Origin: Hippopus hippopus
Lineage: Eukaryota; Mollusca; Bivalvia; Cardiida; Cardiidae
Assembly: GCA_946811185.2 (NCBI GenBank)
Contig: OX328097.1
Span: 34,557,627-34,621,626, forward strand
Length of the DNA: 64,000 nucleotides
Direction of reading: 5' to 3'
The notes beneath the pieces are model-generated. The model was not told the origin of the DNA. It saw only the letters and a program-made list of their open reading frames with translations, and ran no database searches. Position numbers and translations under genes: made by a program. Positions 47,401 to 56,149 of this stretch are shown piece by piece (within the stretch, counting starts at the first letter, position 1; every line of letters begins with the position of its first letter).

Positions 47401-50400
47401 TTGGCCTTGAACCTCGATATTTGGTATTTATCTTCATTGTAGACCTTTATTGCTTAGTACTCAGGTGAGCGATATAGGACCATCATGGTCCTCTTGTTTT
47501 TTTGTCTTACAGGAATTCTGTGACAAAATCACAGATTTTGTACATTTTAAGCCTGTTGTTCTACATAACAGTGGAGAAAATATGGTAAGACATTTTGGTA
47601 CAATTGTATTGAAGCTGTGATTATACCTAGGTCAGAAATAGAACCCACAATCTTGAAGTCTGTAGTAATACACCCAACCAATTTTCAACTGAAGCTGGCT
47701 CTGGTACAAAGCAGTTTAAGTTAAATAAATTATTATGCCCCCCTTCAATGAAGTGGGGGTATATTGCTTTGCTAATGTCGGTCAGTCTGTCGGTCGGTCC
47801 ATCGGTCGGTCTGTCCGTCGGTCAGTTGGTAGACCTTACCTTGTCTGGATGATAACTAGACACAGAATTGACCTAGGTTCATCAAATTTGGCATAGACAT
47901 GCGTCTTGGAGTGTAGATGACCCCAATTGATTTTGAGGTCAATCAGTCAAAGGTTAAGGTCACAGTGACCGTCAACATGTTGATATATAGACCAAACCTT
48001 GTCCAGATGATAACTAGACACAGAATTGACCTAGGTTCGTCAAATTTGGCACAGACATGCGTCTCGGAGTGTAGATGATCCCTATTGATTTTGAGATCAA
48101 TCAGTCAAAGGTCAAGGTCACGGTGACCGTCAACATGTTGATATATAGACCAAACCTTGTCCAGATGATAACTAGACACAGAATTGACCTAGGTTCGTCA
48201 AATTTTGCACAGACATTCGTCTTGGAGTGCAGATGATCCCTATTGATTTTGAGATTAATCCATCAAAGATCAAGGTCACAGTGGCCTTCAACTTGATGAT
48301 ATATAGACCAAACCTTGTCCAGATGATAACTAGACACAGAATTGACCTAGGTTCTTCAAATTCTGTACAGATATTCATCTCGGAGTGTAAATGATCCCTA
48401 TCGATTTTGAGATTAATCCATCAAAGGTCAAGGTCACAGTGGCCTTCAGCTTAATGATATATAGGACAAACCTTGTCCAGATCATAACTAGACACAGAAT
48501 TGACCTAGGTCCTTCAAATTCTGTACAGATATTCATCTTAGAGTGTAATTGATCCCTATCAATTTTAAGGTTAACCCGTGAAAGGTCAAGGTCACAGTGA
48601 CCACCAGATGATTCAGGGCCCGCGCTGCCATTCGCCACTTGAGCCATTTGCTCAAAAAAAAATTAAAGTGTCTCAAAAATCATCATATGTGGCTCAACTT
48701 GTGGCTCCAACATTTTATTCGCGTATTATCGGGGACGTAGTAAGCATCGAAGTCGACTGGGAAAAAGCGGAAGTCGAACGCGTGTGCCGAAAAGAAAATC
48801 GATAACCCAGTCTGTGTATCGGCGACTGTTTACAATCTTGTATGTATACACACGGCGGTGTGTATAATTCTGCGAACTGTTGACAGATTATCACGTTTAA
48901 CAGTTGAAGTGGGCTATAAATCAAAAAGATGACATCGATATTTCCCAATCAATTCTTTTGATATCAGTTTATGAACTGTGCCACTTCCTGTATCAATGTG
49001 GCAGTAGGGGGGCATGACTGTTTTACAAACAGACATCTTGTTTACATATTGCTAAAATGTATCCCCACTGCAATCAAATTTGGGGAAATCAATTTGCCTG
49101 AAAATGAACTTCAAGTTAACTCTTTTAAACTCAGTTTTTTTCTTGATATGGACAAAAATATTTCAATTGCACTTGGCCTGTGTCCATGTTCAAAGTCTAA
49201 TTCTAGATTTAGAAAGTAACACAACTTCTGAATGGCTAAACCATTTGGTTTTGCAATCAGAAGTTGTGTTTCATTCAAATTTAGAAAATACTTGAGAATA
49301 AGACTAAGAATAAGATTGTGAAGAATGGTTGGTAAATATGGACCTTGATCAACAAATTTGCCCATTTCCAGTAGAAATCGTACAAAGTAAATCAATGAAT
49401 GGGCCTCTCATGAGTGTTTCTTCAGCTCCAATGTTTTTGAAGGAAATCAAAGTTATTGCCATAGCCCTGTTGGCGTTGTCTGTGTCATTGCAAAAGATAC
49501 TTCCTTTAAGCAGTTGTTTACCATCAAAAGGGGTAATACAACAAGGGCAGGTAATTTTGAAATGTTTTTAAACAGTTATACCCCTTTTTGGACTCAAAAT
49601 TTTTACTAAAAAAGCAACTGTAGCCACACATTGGCACTGGCATTTATTGCTTTTTTTGTATGTGTGTGTCACAGTCTTGCACAATCATCAATAACATTGG
49701 TATGTGGTGTGATTTTACTATCTCTTAGAGATTTGAACAGTACTCTGGCAAAAGGGGGTTAATGCATCTTCCTGATTCATTATACCTGGCAGCTCATCAC
49801 ATACATGTAATTATGGATCTATAAAATCCACTTTGTTTAACAACAGATAGTCATAAGGGAGACTGGTCCTCTGACATGCAGAAACTTGACCAATAACAAA
49901 AGTTTTGACCCATTGCGCTTGTGCTGACTGCACAGGCTGACTTTGGTCGATACTTTGTGCAGATGCATTAAACCATTTTCTCATAGAACATGACTTATTT
50001 ACTTCAAGTTTTCACTCTTGATAAACTTTTGAAATGGGTTAATGATACTGCCGGTAAGGTTAACTGTCCAAGAAAAATGAGGTTTTGATAGAGGTAAACA
50101 TTTTTTCAATTTCAGCCGAAAGTTGGCAAATCAGGTTTACATATGGATGTTTTGATATCTACCCCAGGAATCTTAAAACGATTTGTAGAGAAAAGTAAGT
50201 GTTGGAAAAGTGATTGCTTATTTTTTCTCAAAGAATGACAAAAACTCTTTTGTCCTCTATAGGTGTAGAGTTGATCAAGATTAGACTGGATAGAAAATTT
50301 TTGGATGTTTTCAAAACTTATCTACTGTAAAATTGTTTGAGAAAGTAATACATGTACTTTCCATTTTCTTTTGGCTTTAATCTTTTTATATGACTTATGA

Positions 50401-53400
50401 CATTTCATTGTTTATAGTTTATTGGTGCGTGATAAAACAGTTAAAACATACCACTACTACCCCAAAACATGCAGTCACAGGCTTTTGAATCTGGTAACCA
50501 GTATTTTCTCCTTTTCCTAGAATGTTTTCGAAATCCATTTTCTTCAAACTCATCAAAACCCAAGATTTTTAGCTCACCTAGTAAAAACTAGGTCACTAGG
50601 TCAAAGCTTTGAAAAACCTTGTGTACGCTCTAGAGGCCACATTTTCAGTCCAAAACTCTTGAAAGTATATCAGAATGTTTGTCTTGATGATATCTCGGCT
50701 GAGTTCGAAAATGGATCATGTTTGGTCAAAAACTAGGTCACTAGGTCAAATCTCTGGAAAACATTGTGTATGCTGTAGAGGCCATATTTTCAGTCCAAAA
50801 CTCTTAAAAGTTGGTCAGAATGTTTGTGTTGATGATATCTCGGACAAGTTCCAAAATGGGTCATGTTTGGTCAAAAACTAGGTCACTAGGTCAAATCTTA
50901 AAAAAACCATGTGAACGCTCTAGAGGCCATATTTTCAGTTCAATACTCATGAAACTTGGTCAGAATGTGTGTCTTGATGATTTCTTGGACGAGTTTGCAA
51001 ATGGGTCATGATGGGTCAAAAACTAGGTCACTGTTCAAATCATACAAAAACCTTGTGTACCCTCTAGAGACCACATTTTCAGTCAAATACTCATGAAGGT
51101 TGGTCAGAATGTTTGTCATAATGATATCTTGAATGAGTTTGAAAATGGGTCACTTGGGGTCAAAAACTAGGTCACCAGGTCAATTCTTTAAAATAGCTTT
51201 TGTAGCTTTAGAGTCATCATTTTCTGTCCAGTACTTATGAAAATTAGTCAGAATGTTTGTCTTGATGATCAATATGATGAAATTGAAAATGGGTCGCATT
51301 GGGTTAAAAACTAGGTCCCCATGTCAAATCTTGGAAAAACCTTGTGTACACTCTAGAGGCCACATTTTCTGTCCAGTACTTATGAAAGGTGGTCAGAATC
51401 TTTGTTTTGATAATATCTACAATGGGAAAATGGGCTATGTTTGGCTAAAAAGTAGGTCACTGAGAGAAATTCTAGAAAAAGCTTGTGTACAAGCTAGAAG
51501 CCAAATTTTCAGTCCAATAATTATGAAAGCTTGATAGAATGTTTGTCATAATATCTCGAAAGAGATTGAAAATGGGTCATGTTTGGTCCCCATAATGACC
51601 CCAAAAAAGAAGGCTTTCAAAAACTGGGAAAATGAGAAAAAGCTGGTAATCATCATTTTCTTCTTTTTCCACAGTGTTTTCTTTTAGAATTATGAATTAC
51701 TTTACAATTGTTGTCTGTAAGTGCTGTCATTTTGGACAGTTCTAAAACATCCAGTAAAGGTTTAAAGGTCATTTTTTCAGCCAAATACATGTATAGACTA
51801 TCAATATTTGTAAACTTTTTCAAAACTTGATGAAATGCTGTCTGTTTCAAGTGACTCTAGGCCTTTTTATCAGTTTCTTTCTTATTTGGTATCCCATACT
51901 CATTTGCATTCTGTTACAGAAATTATATCTATCAGTGAATTAAGGACACTTGTTTTGGATGAAGCAGACACTCTGTTAGATGATAGTTTTAACCATGTCA
52001 TCACATCAATATTTCACAAGTCTGAGGTAAGATCTTTTTTGGACCTACATGTTTACATAGTTTTAGAAAGAAACATCAGCAAACCTTGAAAAAAAAAAGT
52101 TTTGTAAAATTGATAGTGCTATGAATAGCTCCTTTTTTTCTTTCAAGCTTTTTTACCTGATCCTACTTATATTGATTTGTTCTTGTATGCTGTTTTTTGG
52201 AAATGTATGTTAACTGAACGAGTTGATTTGTTTGGGTGTGTAAATTTCTGCTAATATTTGCGGGCATTTACCTGAATTGGCCTGTGTGTCCTTCTCTTTG
52301 TCTCTCCATCAATTGACAATGCACATAGGCATATTTGTGTGGAAACCTTGTTCTAAAGTTTTGCTGTTGTTTTGTTGGAACTGTGTACAGCTTTCAACCA
52401 GAAACTGCAGATGTGAATGAGGCCCAGTCTGGTAGCATATAGGACTGGACACCAGGGGGATCACTGGTTGAAATCCGCAGCACAATTAATTTCTACACGA
52501 TTGATGATAGTCATTGCAACAGGATTCATTCTTCTCTTACCTCTGATCATTTTTTCATTGGAGGTTATATGGGAAAGCAGCCAGTTGCTTTGGAAGAATA
52601 TAGTGTGAAAGCAATGGTGAAAGAAACTTCAAGAAAGCATAGATAAGTGCACTGGCCACCACAGTATAACTGAAATTATGTTGAAAAGGGTACCAAACAC
52701 TAAAGTCAATTTTTGGGAGGTTCGAATTACAAGAAAAAAAATTATCTCCCTTTGAATTTCGACTTTTTTTCGCATAATGCACTTCATGTTTGAACATAAA
52801 TCTTCTCTATCAAAGGGTATCGAGGGGTATTAACCATTTACAAGAAAGACTGAGTTTTAATGACCCTAAAGAAGAAAACTTCAAAAAAACATTGTGGAAA
52901 AAGTCAAAAAAGCTGGAAACCCATGTTTCCTCCTTTTCCCACAATGCTTTCTGCCCTTTAATAGATGAATCTCATGATTTGAGCCACACTGAATTTATTG
53001 TCTGCAAATTCTTCCAATACAGTGTAAAAGTTTGTTATCTGGTAGAGTTACATCTCTTTTTGTGAAACTTTTGCTTGATTCTTTCTTCCAAAAAAATAAG
53101 AGTGAAACATCAAGTACACACTATGCAAATAGGAAAAGAGTGCTTTCAGTACAAAAGGTTGTTTGGATAATGAAAATAAAAGTAGGACAGTGTAATGCCT
53201 TTCTGGTAATAATTTTTTTTTTATTTCATGCTTTCCGGTAGTTTATTGAGAAATAATGGTGAAATATTTTTCGATATTTCATGGTTATGACCAGGAAAAA
53301 ATACTGATTTTATCTTCTAACTCTTCAATTGGAGGCGGTAACGGTAGTTCCCACACACTAGTTACCTAGGTAAAATGCGCGTGCCACTAAACCAGATGGA

Positions 53401-56135
53401 AATATGATGTAATTTACCTTACATTTCTCACGCTTTACCTAATATTGTAATGTGTTGTTATGCGGAGGGGGGTATGCCACGGGGAATTACCAAAAAGAAC
53501 TGTACTGGATTTTGATTTAAGTCCTCCCAAAAAAGGGTTATAAGTATGAAATAAATAGAATATTTGGTTTTTTATCGGTGAAAGATTGAAATTTATTTCA
53601 TCTGGTGAACATCATCGGTAATATTTTCATGATTGACTGCTGCACCACTCGTGAAAATATCACCGATGATGTTCACAAGATGAAATAAAGCAGCCACTTG
53701 TGAAAATATTACCGATGGTGTTCACGAGATGAAATAAATTTCAATCTTTCACCAAAAAAAACCAAATATCCTCTATTTATCTTGCTCACGGTCCCTCTAA
53801 ATTAAGCATAGTAACCCCTGCTGATGACTTACAGGTACTGCAGCAGAGCCAACTTGAAAATAAGCAGTTTTTTTCCTTTCGTCACAGGCCCAGCTGGGTA
53901 GCTCAGTGGTTAGCATAATTATCTCACTTATGATCTGGTGTTTGTGAGTTTGATACCTGGCTCAGGCAGTCTTTTTTCTTCATGGCCATTTTTAGCCTCT
54001 TGCCTCTGATGCATGTGAGAAAAGTAGTCAGTGGCTTGGAGAGAAAGTTGTGTCAGTACTGGTGTGAGAAAGCCAGGAAACAGATGCGTAGGTGCACTTA
54101 CCGGCATGATATGACCTAAGCTGTTAATGGCGTTAAATTCCAATAGGAACAAATAAACAAATCCTTTTGTCACATTGCCTTCACTGGTATTCATATTCAA
54201 AACCTGGTATAATGTGGATAACCAATATTTTAGAAAGACTCTTTCGAACTTCTCTAATTTATATTTGTTTAACTCTACCAAATGACGAAATTGTAGACTT
54301 GTCCAAATTCAAAGCATTTACAGACAACAAAATGTGACTCAAACATTGAAGTTTGTTTTCAGAAGGGTATAAAACATTGTGGGGAAAGGAGAAAATGCTG
54401 GTTACCGGCATTTTCTCCTTTATTCATAATGTTTTCAAAAGGCCTGTTCCTCCAGGTTGTGAAACAACAGAATTGTTTGGTAAATAGTTAACTCTTTACC
54501 ACACAAGAAAAATTTAGAACTGTCCAAATTGTAAACATTTGCAGACAACAATTTAGATTTGGCTCAAATGATGGAATGTCTTTGAGAGGGTAGAAAACAT
54601 TATGGGAAAAGGAGAAAATGCTGCTTACCAGCATTTTCTTCTTTTCTCACATTGTTTTCAAATGGTTCCTTCTTCAGGGTGGTTAAAACTCGGGATTGTG
54701 TGTTAAAGGGTTAAGTTTGTAATAAACTAACATGAATAAAAAAAAAAGATAGTGCAAGCATTGGTAATGGATATATCAGAAATGATGTCAATCGAAATGT
54801 TTCTAAATAATTAATAGATAGATACAAGCGTAGCAGTGCAAGTGGTTCTTGTGAGTGCAACATTTCCACGGGATATTGACAATATTCTTGGTGACTACTT
54901 AGCCGTAAGTACCATTTATAAAACTAGATAAAATCGTATTGCAGTAAAAATGGAATATTACAATAGTCTGCATTTCTATGTGTAGGGACGAGGTCAAGTC
55001 GTTTGTGTAAAGAGGTTCATATCTGATGAGACCAGAGGTTGAATCTGGTGCAAATCTCTGTACACATGCAATAAGACCTTATCCAACCACACAGAAAAGC
55101 AGACTGTTGTAATGTTCCTTTTAGTATGTACCTTCTCTTTATAACTGTAAGAAATATCAAAAAAAAAAAAAAAGAAAAAATTAAATAACAAAAAAAAAAA
55201 AACAAAAAGATTTGCACGTTTTTTGGATTTGATAGAAAGAGTGGAACATGAATACATGAAAGTTCTACACAGGCTACTTGTTTTATATAGAGACAGAGGT
55301 CATAGGTGATAAGGAAAACATATTCTGGTCTGTTGTATACATGTTTTCGATGTCTATATTTCAGTCAGATCATTATACATTAAATAGATATTCTAGGCTG
55401 TTTATATATTTTAACCCTTTCCCAGATGAGAAAGATTTAGACTGATCTTTTAAAGATTTTGAAGACAACCAATTAAATGTGACTGGAATGATAAGATTCG
55501 GCTGTGACAGAGTAAAAAGAAAGAGTAAAAAACAATGTGGGAAATGGAAAACATTTTTGTCACCTTGGTAAAAAAAATGTGCTTTAGGTCAAAGATTTGA
55601 AAAAACATGTGTATTCTAGAAGCCAACTTTTCTGTTAAGATTTATGAAATGTGTTCAGGATGTTAGATTTGAAAATATCTTTGACAAAATTGAATATTGT
55701 GAATTTCTATCAGCTTAGTTTTCTATATACTGTAAATTTAGGGGGCCAGGGGTCGGGATGTAGTCATAGCAGTATCTGATAAATACCTAGACTTGTCATT
55801 TGATTTCCACCAGAAACAAAGTTTCAGCAGATTACTTGCAGATCTTTAAACAGTTAACATTGAACAAGGAAATGAATTAATTGAACTATCGCAAAAAATG
55901 GAAGAAATTTCTCAAAATTAGCTAAGCTAGCTTGTCTATCTCCACTTTCAAAAGTTTTTCATAATTTTTTTCATAAAAGATTTCTCAAATTTTCTTTCCT
56001 TCAGATTATCTATGTTCAACTTCATTTAATGTTTACAGGAAGCATCTTTCACCAAGATTACTACGGAACATCTGCACAAGATTTCTCCACACGTCAATCA
56101 TAAATTCATGAAAATGAAGTCTATCAATAAACTAG
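38329..56135 (+). CDS. DDX28: DDX28-type mitochondrial DEAD-box RNA helicase, 5' part, ten coding exons
   Basis: Joined exons are 38329-38415, 40028-40309, 41432-41545, 42951-43008, 44380-44516, 47513-47584, 50116-50194, 51920-52026, 54818-54904 and 56039-56135. They give 373 in-frame codons with GT-AG borders and matched phases. Residues 1-29 are rich in Arg with no acids, like a mitochondrial presequence. The Q-motif region is FFFQESGMNHPTNIQ (about 147-161). Motif I is AETGSGKT (178-185), Ia is PTMELA (219-224), Ib is TPGILKR (266-272), II is DEAD (290-293) and III is SAT (325-327). The context LVLDEADTLLDDSF and LHKISPHVNHKF fits DDX28, whose vertebrate member assembles the mitochondrial large ribosomal subunit. 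The vertebrate gene is known as intronless; here it is split into many exons. Motifs IV-VI were not found before 64000. Confidence 0.87.
38416..39105. other. DDX28 intron 1, nothing recognised
   Basis: No exon or clear repeat. A palindromic pair TAGGTACTCATTAGAACTGT / CTAATGAGTACCCACAAC at about 38706-38757 may be a small foldback. Confidence 0.4.
39112..39317 (-). mobile_element. TTAA hairpin MITE, diverged
   Basis: TTAACTGTGGACAACAAAGT, GCAGACAACAAATG, GTGGGAAAAGGAGGAAATAT and GAGATTGTGTGGGAAATGG match the family. Confidence 0.65.
39485..39700 (-). mobile_element. TTAA hairpin MITE, diverged, interrupted by a SINE at its end
   Basis: AAAGCATTTGCAGACCACAA, GGGAGAAAATTGCTGGTAAT and CTTCTTCATGGTTGTG match. 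Its terminal part is replaced at about 39697 by SINE sequence. Confidence 0.55.
39697..39975 (+). repeat. tRNA-derived SINE with (AATC)n tail
   Basis: Head GCAGCTTAGTTGGCAGCG and B-box-like TGATTCAATCCCTGGCTC; the body includes GTGGGAAAGCAGCCAGTGGC, shared with the 52420 copy. The tail is (AATC)n at about 39932-39975. It lies just upstream of DDX28 exon 2. Confidence 0.75.
40028..40309 (+). CDS. DDX28: DDX28 coding exon 2
   Basis: Ninety-four codons, phase 0 at both ends. Acceptor AATTGTAG precedes AFQVDDDEKYPRITVPQKMV; the donor is AAA|GTTAGT after ILGRGK. The segment is Lys/Arg-rich and precedes the helicase core. A hairpin-MITE-like end (TAAAGGGTTAA, about 40004-40014) sits 13 bp before the exon. 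The frame continues past the donor as meaningless T-rich sequence. Confidence 0.85.
40500..40576 (+). mobile_element. TTAA hairpin MITE, right-half fragment
   Basis: AATTTGTCATTTGCAAAC and CAATTTGGACCAGTCTAAAA match the right half only. Confidence 0.5.
40690..40870 (+). repeat. SINE copy, diverged
   Basis: TTGGTTTGAGTCCTGCTTG is a B-box-like segment, followed by GGAGTGGCCTTTGGCAAGGC, the body shared with the SINE at 595-770. Confidence 0.55.
40903..41127 (-). mobile_element. TTAA hairpin MITE, diverged
   Basis: CTTATCCAGATTCAAAG, AGAAGAAAATGCTGGTTAAC and GGGTTGTTAAAAACCAGGAT match. It abuts the next, opposite-strand copy. Confidence 0.6.
41125..41328 (+). mobile_element. TTAA hairpin MITE, diverged
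   Basis: TTAGCCCTTTACCACAATCC..GAGTTTTAACAAC and TTTGCTGTTTGGCAAAGGG mark the ends. The palindrome is decayed. Confidence 0.65.
41432..41545 (+). CDS. DDX28: DDX28 coding exon 3
   Basis: Thirty-eight codons, phase 0. Acceptor AATGTAG; the peptide begins NPSLMVNEVDMMF and ends GMNHPTNIQ before donor CAG|GTTTGT. The final Gln and upstream Phe residues fit the Q motif that contacts adenine in DEAD-box proteins. Confidence 0.88.
41663..41891 (-). mobile_element. TTAA hairpin MITE, full length
   Basis: A 229-bp copy bounded by TTAA; palindrome GGAGAAAATGCTGGTTACCA plus complement intact. Ends TTAACTCTTTCCCAAATG and GTGTGGTAAAGGGTTAA. Confidence 0.85.
41899..42092 (+). mobile_element. TTAA hairpin MITE, diverged
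   Basis: TTCCAAATGACCTAGTGTTT, AACAACCCCGAG, GATAAGGAGAATCATTAGTT and GTGGTTTGTTAA match. Confidence 0.55.
42091..42318 (+). mobile_element. TTAA hairpin MITE, full length
   Basis: Shares its left TTAA with the preceding copy and ends TGTTTGGTAAAAAGTTAA. Palindrome AAAATGCTGGTAACCAGCAT intact. Confidence 0.8.
42526..42772. mobile_element. MITE with about 45-bp inverted ends (family 3)
   Basis: TATATGGCTTGCAACACGCG..AAAAGGGTCATTTGG at the left mirrors CCCCTTTTCGGGTGTTGCAA..GCCATATA at the right. The inner part has GCGCAGTCTGAGCAGGCTAA and GCACAGGCTGATCCGAGAT. Confidence 0.8.
42951..43008 (+). CDS. DDX28: DDX28 coding exon 4 (start of motif I)
   Basis: A 58-bp exon encoding SLMFPAMITRQHIACAAET plus the first base of a Gly codon. 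Acceptor TTGTTGCAG; donor ACAG|GTCAGT. A hairpin MITE begins about 8 bp after the exon end. The phase-1 junction is completed by exon 5 (GT), restoring AETGSGKT. Confidence 0.92.
43016..43246 (+). mobile_element. TTAA hairpin MITE starting about 8 bp after DDX28 exon 4
   Basis: TTTACCCCTTACCATATACG at the left, palindrome around GCTGGTTACCAGC, and TTTTTGTCATCTGGTAAAC at the right. The insertion lies almost on the splice donor of exon 4. Confidence 0.7.
43905..44045 (+). mobile_element. TTAA hairpin MITE, partial
   Basis: ATTAATCCCAGGGTTCAGTG, ATGGTAAACCAGCTTTTTCT and GTTCCATCATATGAGACACA match. It is cut at TTAA by the next copy. Confidence 0.5.
44045..44274 (+). mobile_element. TTAA hairpin MITE, full length
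   Basis: Ends TTAACCCTTTACCACACAAT and GTTTGGTAAAGGATTAA; near-perfect palindrome with one mismatch (CAGCTTTTTCTCC). A further right-half fragment (44275-44338) ends GTAAAGGGTTAA, 42 bp before exon 5. Confidence 0.8.
44380..44516 (+). CDS. DDX28: DDX28 coding exon 5 (motifs I and Ia)
   Basis: A 137-bp exon beginning GT then SGKTYAYLIPCVQDIL and ending VIIVMPTMELAIQ before donor CAA|GTAAAG; acceptor GTTGAAG. It contains the Walker A lysine and a motif Ia variant, PTMELA, in place of PTRELA. Confidence 0.92.
44730..44990 (+). repeat. SINE copy with A-rich tail
   Basis: GGGTTTGATCCCTGTTG (B-box-like) and GGGAGTGTCCTCAGGCAAGA (body) are shared with the SINE at 595. An A12 run lies near 44960. 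Confidence 0.65.
45110..45200 (-). repeat. SINE body fragment
   Basis: Reverse complement of the shared body: GTGTCTTGCCCAAGGACATG and AGGAAACCCAGTTCACCC. Confidence 0.55.
45521..47496 (-). mobile_element. Pearl-like element, family E, two different tandem arrays
   Basis: Read on the minus strand it ends with hairpin CTGAGCACTTCGTGCTCAG followed by GTGAGCTAAAA. A CGTCCATCCGTCCATCG tract follows at 45572-45612. Array 1 has six 161-bp units with 'TTTACACTCTAGCATCTACA' (starts 45623, 45784, 45945, 46110, 46271, 46432). Array 2 (about 46570-47330) has five units of about 160 bp with 'TGTCCGGA..TAACTTGGTCAT'. The head at the right is GGACCATCATGGTCCTCTTG, right next to DDX28 exon 6. Frames inside, including one of 183 residues, are repeat artefacts. 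Confidence 0.8.
47513..47584 (+). CDS. DDX28: DDX28 coding exon 6
   Basis: Twenty-four codons, phase 0: EFCDKITDFVHFKPVVLHNS then GENM before donor ATG|GTAAGA. The acceptor TTTTGTCTTACAG lies directly after the end of a Helitron-like repeat (45521-47496), whose T-rich terminus supplies part of the pyrimidine tract. Confidence 0.85.
47733..48612 (+). mobile_element. Pearl-like element, family F, five 158-bp units
   Basis: It starts ATGCCCCCCTTCAATGAAGT-GGGGGTAT, a hairpin typical of a common mollusc repeat. A (GGTC)n-like tract (47783-47828) follows, then units of about 158 bp with 'GATAACTAGACACAGAATTG' and 'GTCAAGGTCACAGTGACC'. Confidence 0.75.
48613..50110. other. DDX28 intron 6, nothing firmly recognised
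   Basis: Bases 48614-48640 (CAGGGCCCGCGCTGCC) resemble the terminus of the CAGTGCTCG element, and 48720-48860 is locally richer in G+C. No exon was identified. Confidence 0.4.
50116..50194 (+). CDS. DDX28: DDX28 coding exon 7 (motif Ib)
   Basis: A 79-bp exon encoding PKVGKSGLHMDVLISTPGIL then KRFVEK plus one base; acceptor CAATTTCAG, donor AAA|GTAAGT. TPGIL is the DEAD-box TPGR-type motif Ib. Confidence 0.92.
50487..50569 (-). mobile_element. TTAA hairpin MITE, half copy cut by family B element
   Basis: GTAACCAGTATTTTCTCCTT and CATCAAAACCCAAGATTT are the right half. The left half is absent. Confidence 0.5.
50570..51590 (-). mobile_element. Pearl-like element, family B, seven units
   Basis: Minus-strand relative of 7705-8537: units of about 135-145 bp with 'AAAAACTAGGTCACTAGGTC', 'CTCTAGAGGCCACATTTTCA' and 'GTCAGAATGTTTGTCTTGAT'. 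Its end reads CCTAGTTTTTACTAGG hairpin then TGAGCTAAAAA. Confidence 0.75.
51590..51764 (+). mobile_element. TTAA hairpin MITE, diverged
   Basis: GACCCCAAAAAAGAAGGCTT, AAAAAGCTGGTAATCATCAT and CATTTTGGACAGTTCTAAAA match. Confidence 0.55.
51920..52026 (+). CDS. DDX28: DDX28 coding exon 8 (DEAD motif)
   Basis: A 107-bp exon completing a Lys codon, then IISISELRTLVLDEADTLLD and a tail ending SIFHKSE before donor GAG|GTAAGA; acceptor CTGTTACAG. It carries the catalytic DEAD box. Confidence 0.95.
52420..52670 (+). repeat. SINE related to 39697 copy
   Basis: GATCACTGGTTGAAATCCGC corresponds to the B-box region; TATGGGAAAGCAGCCAGTTG and AGAAAGCATAGATAAGTGCA match the shared body. Confidence 0.6.
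52830..53049 (+). mobile_element. TTAA hairpin MITE, diverged
   Basis: TTAACCATTTACAAGAAAGA, CCTCCTTTTCCCACAATGC and GTTATCTGGTAGAGTTAC match. Confidence 0.6.
53550..53780. mobile_element. Foldback MITE with about 80-bp arms and a third internal copy
   Basis: The left arm ATAAATAGAATATTTGGTTT..TTATTTCATCTGGTGAACA is mirrored by the right arm GTGTTCACGAGATGAAATAA..AAATATCCTCTATTTAT. A third block, GTGAAAATATCACCGATGAT then GTTCACAAGATGAAATAAA, lies between them. Confidence 0.8.
53888..54165 (+). repeat. tRNA-derived SINE
   Basis: A-box TAGCTCAGTGGTTAGCATAA at about 53899, B-box GAGTTTGATACCTGG at about 53946, body GAGAAAGTTGTGTCAGTACT and tail AACAAATAAACAAA. Same family as 11477-11738 but opposite orientation. 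Confidence 0.85.
54269..54491 (-). mobile_element. TTAA hairpin MITE, first of a tandem pair
   Basis: Ends TTAACTCTACCAAATGACG and TTGTTTGGTAAATAGTTAA; palindrome AAAATGCTGGTTACCGGCAT nearly intact. It shares the right TTAA with the next copy. Confidence 0.8.
54488..54714 (-). mobile_element. TTAA hairpin MITE, second of a tandem pair
   Basis: Starts in the shared TTAA (TTAACTCTTTACCACACAAG), palindrome GAAAATGCTGCTTACCAGC, end GTGTGTTAAAGGGTTAA. It lies about 100 bp before DDX28 exon 9. Confidence 0.8.
54818..54904 (+). CDS. DDX28: DDX28 coding exon 9 (SAT motif)
   Basis: Twenty-nine codons, phase 0: IDTSVAVQVVLVSATFPRDI then DNILGDYLA before donor GCC|GTAAGT. The acceptor is AATTAATAG; later AG candidates were excluded because they run into a stop. 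VSAT is motif III. Confidence 0.9.
55411..55570 (-). mobile_element. TTAA hairpin MITE, partial
   Basis: TTAACCCTTTCCCAGATGAG, AATTAAATGTGACTGGAAT and CAATGTGGGAAATGGAAAAC match; the right half is missing. Confidence 0.5.
56039..56135 (+). CDS. DDX28: DDX28 coding exon 10 (last exon found)
   Basis: A 97-bp exon: EASFTKITTEHLHKISPHVN then HKFMKMKSINKL plus one base (phase 1) before donor CTAG|GTAAGA; acceptor TTTACAG. LHKI.PHV matches the linker between the two RecA domains of DDX28. A large repeat starts only about 15 bp after the donor. Confidence 0.9.
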
Positions 56136-56149
56136 GTAAGACACTTGCT

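Noticed and set aside
45521..47496. Regular repeats considered as a CRISPR-like array
   Set aside because: Units are 160 bp without unique spacers and the context is a eukaryotic intron; they are transposon core repeats.
48172..48647. Two overlapping minus-strand frames with repeated EFEEPRSILCLV-like blocks
   Set aside because: They are translations of the 158-bp family F units.
50675..51534. Several 65-93-residue frames with MFVLMIS repeats
   Set aside because: They read through the family B units, which are non-coding elsewhere.
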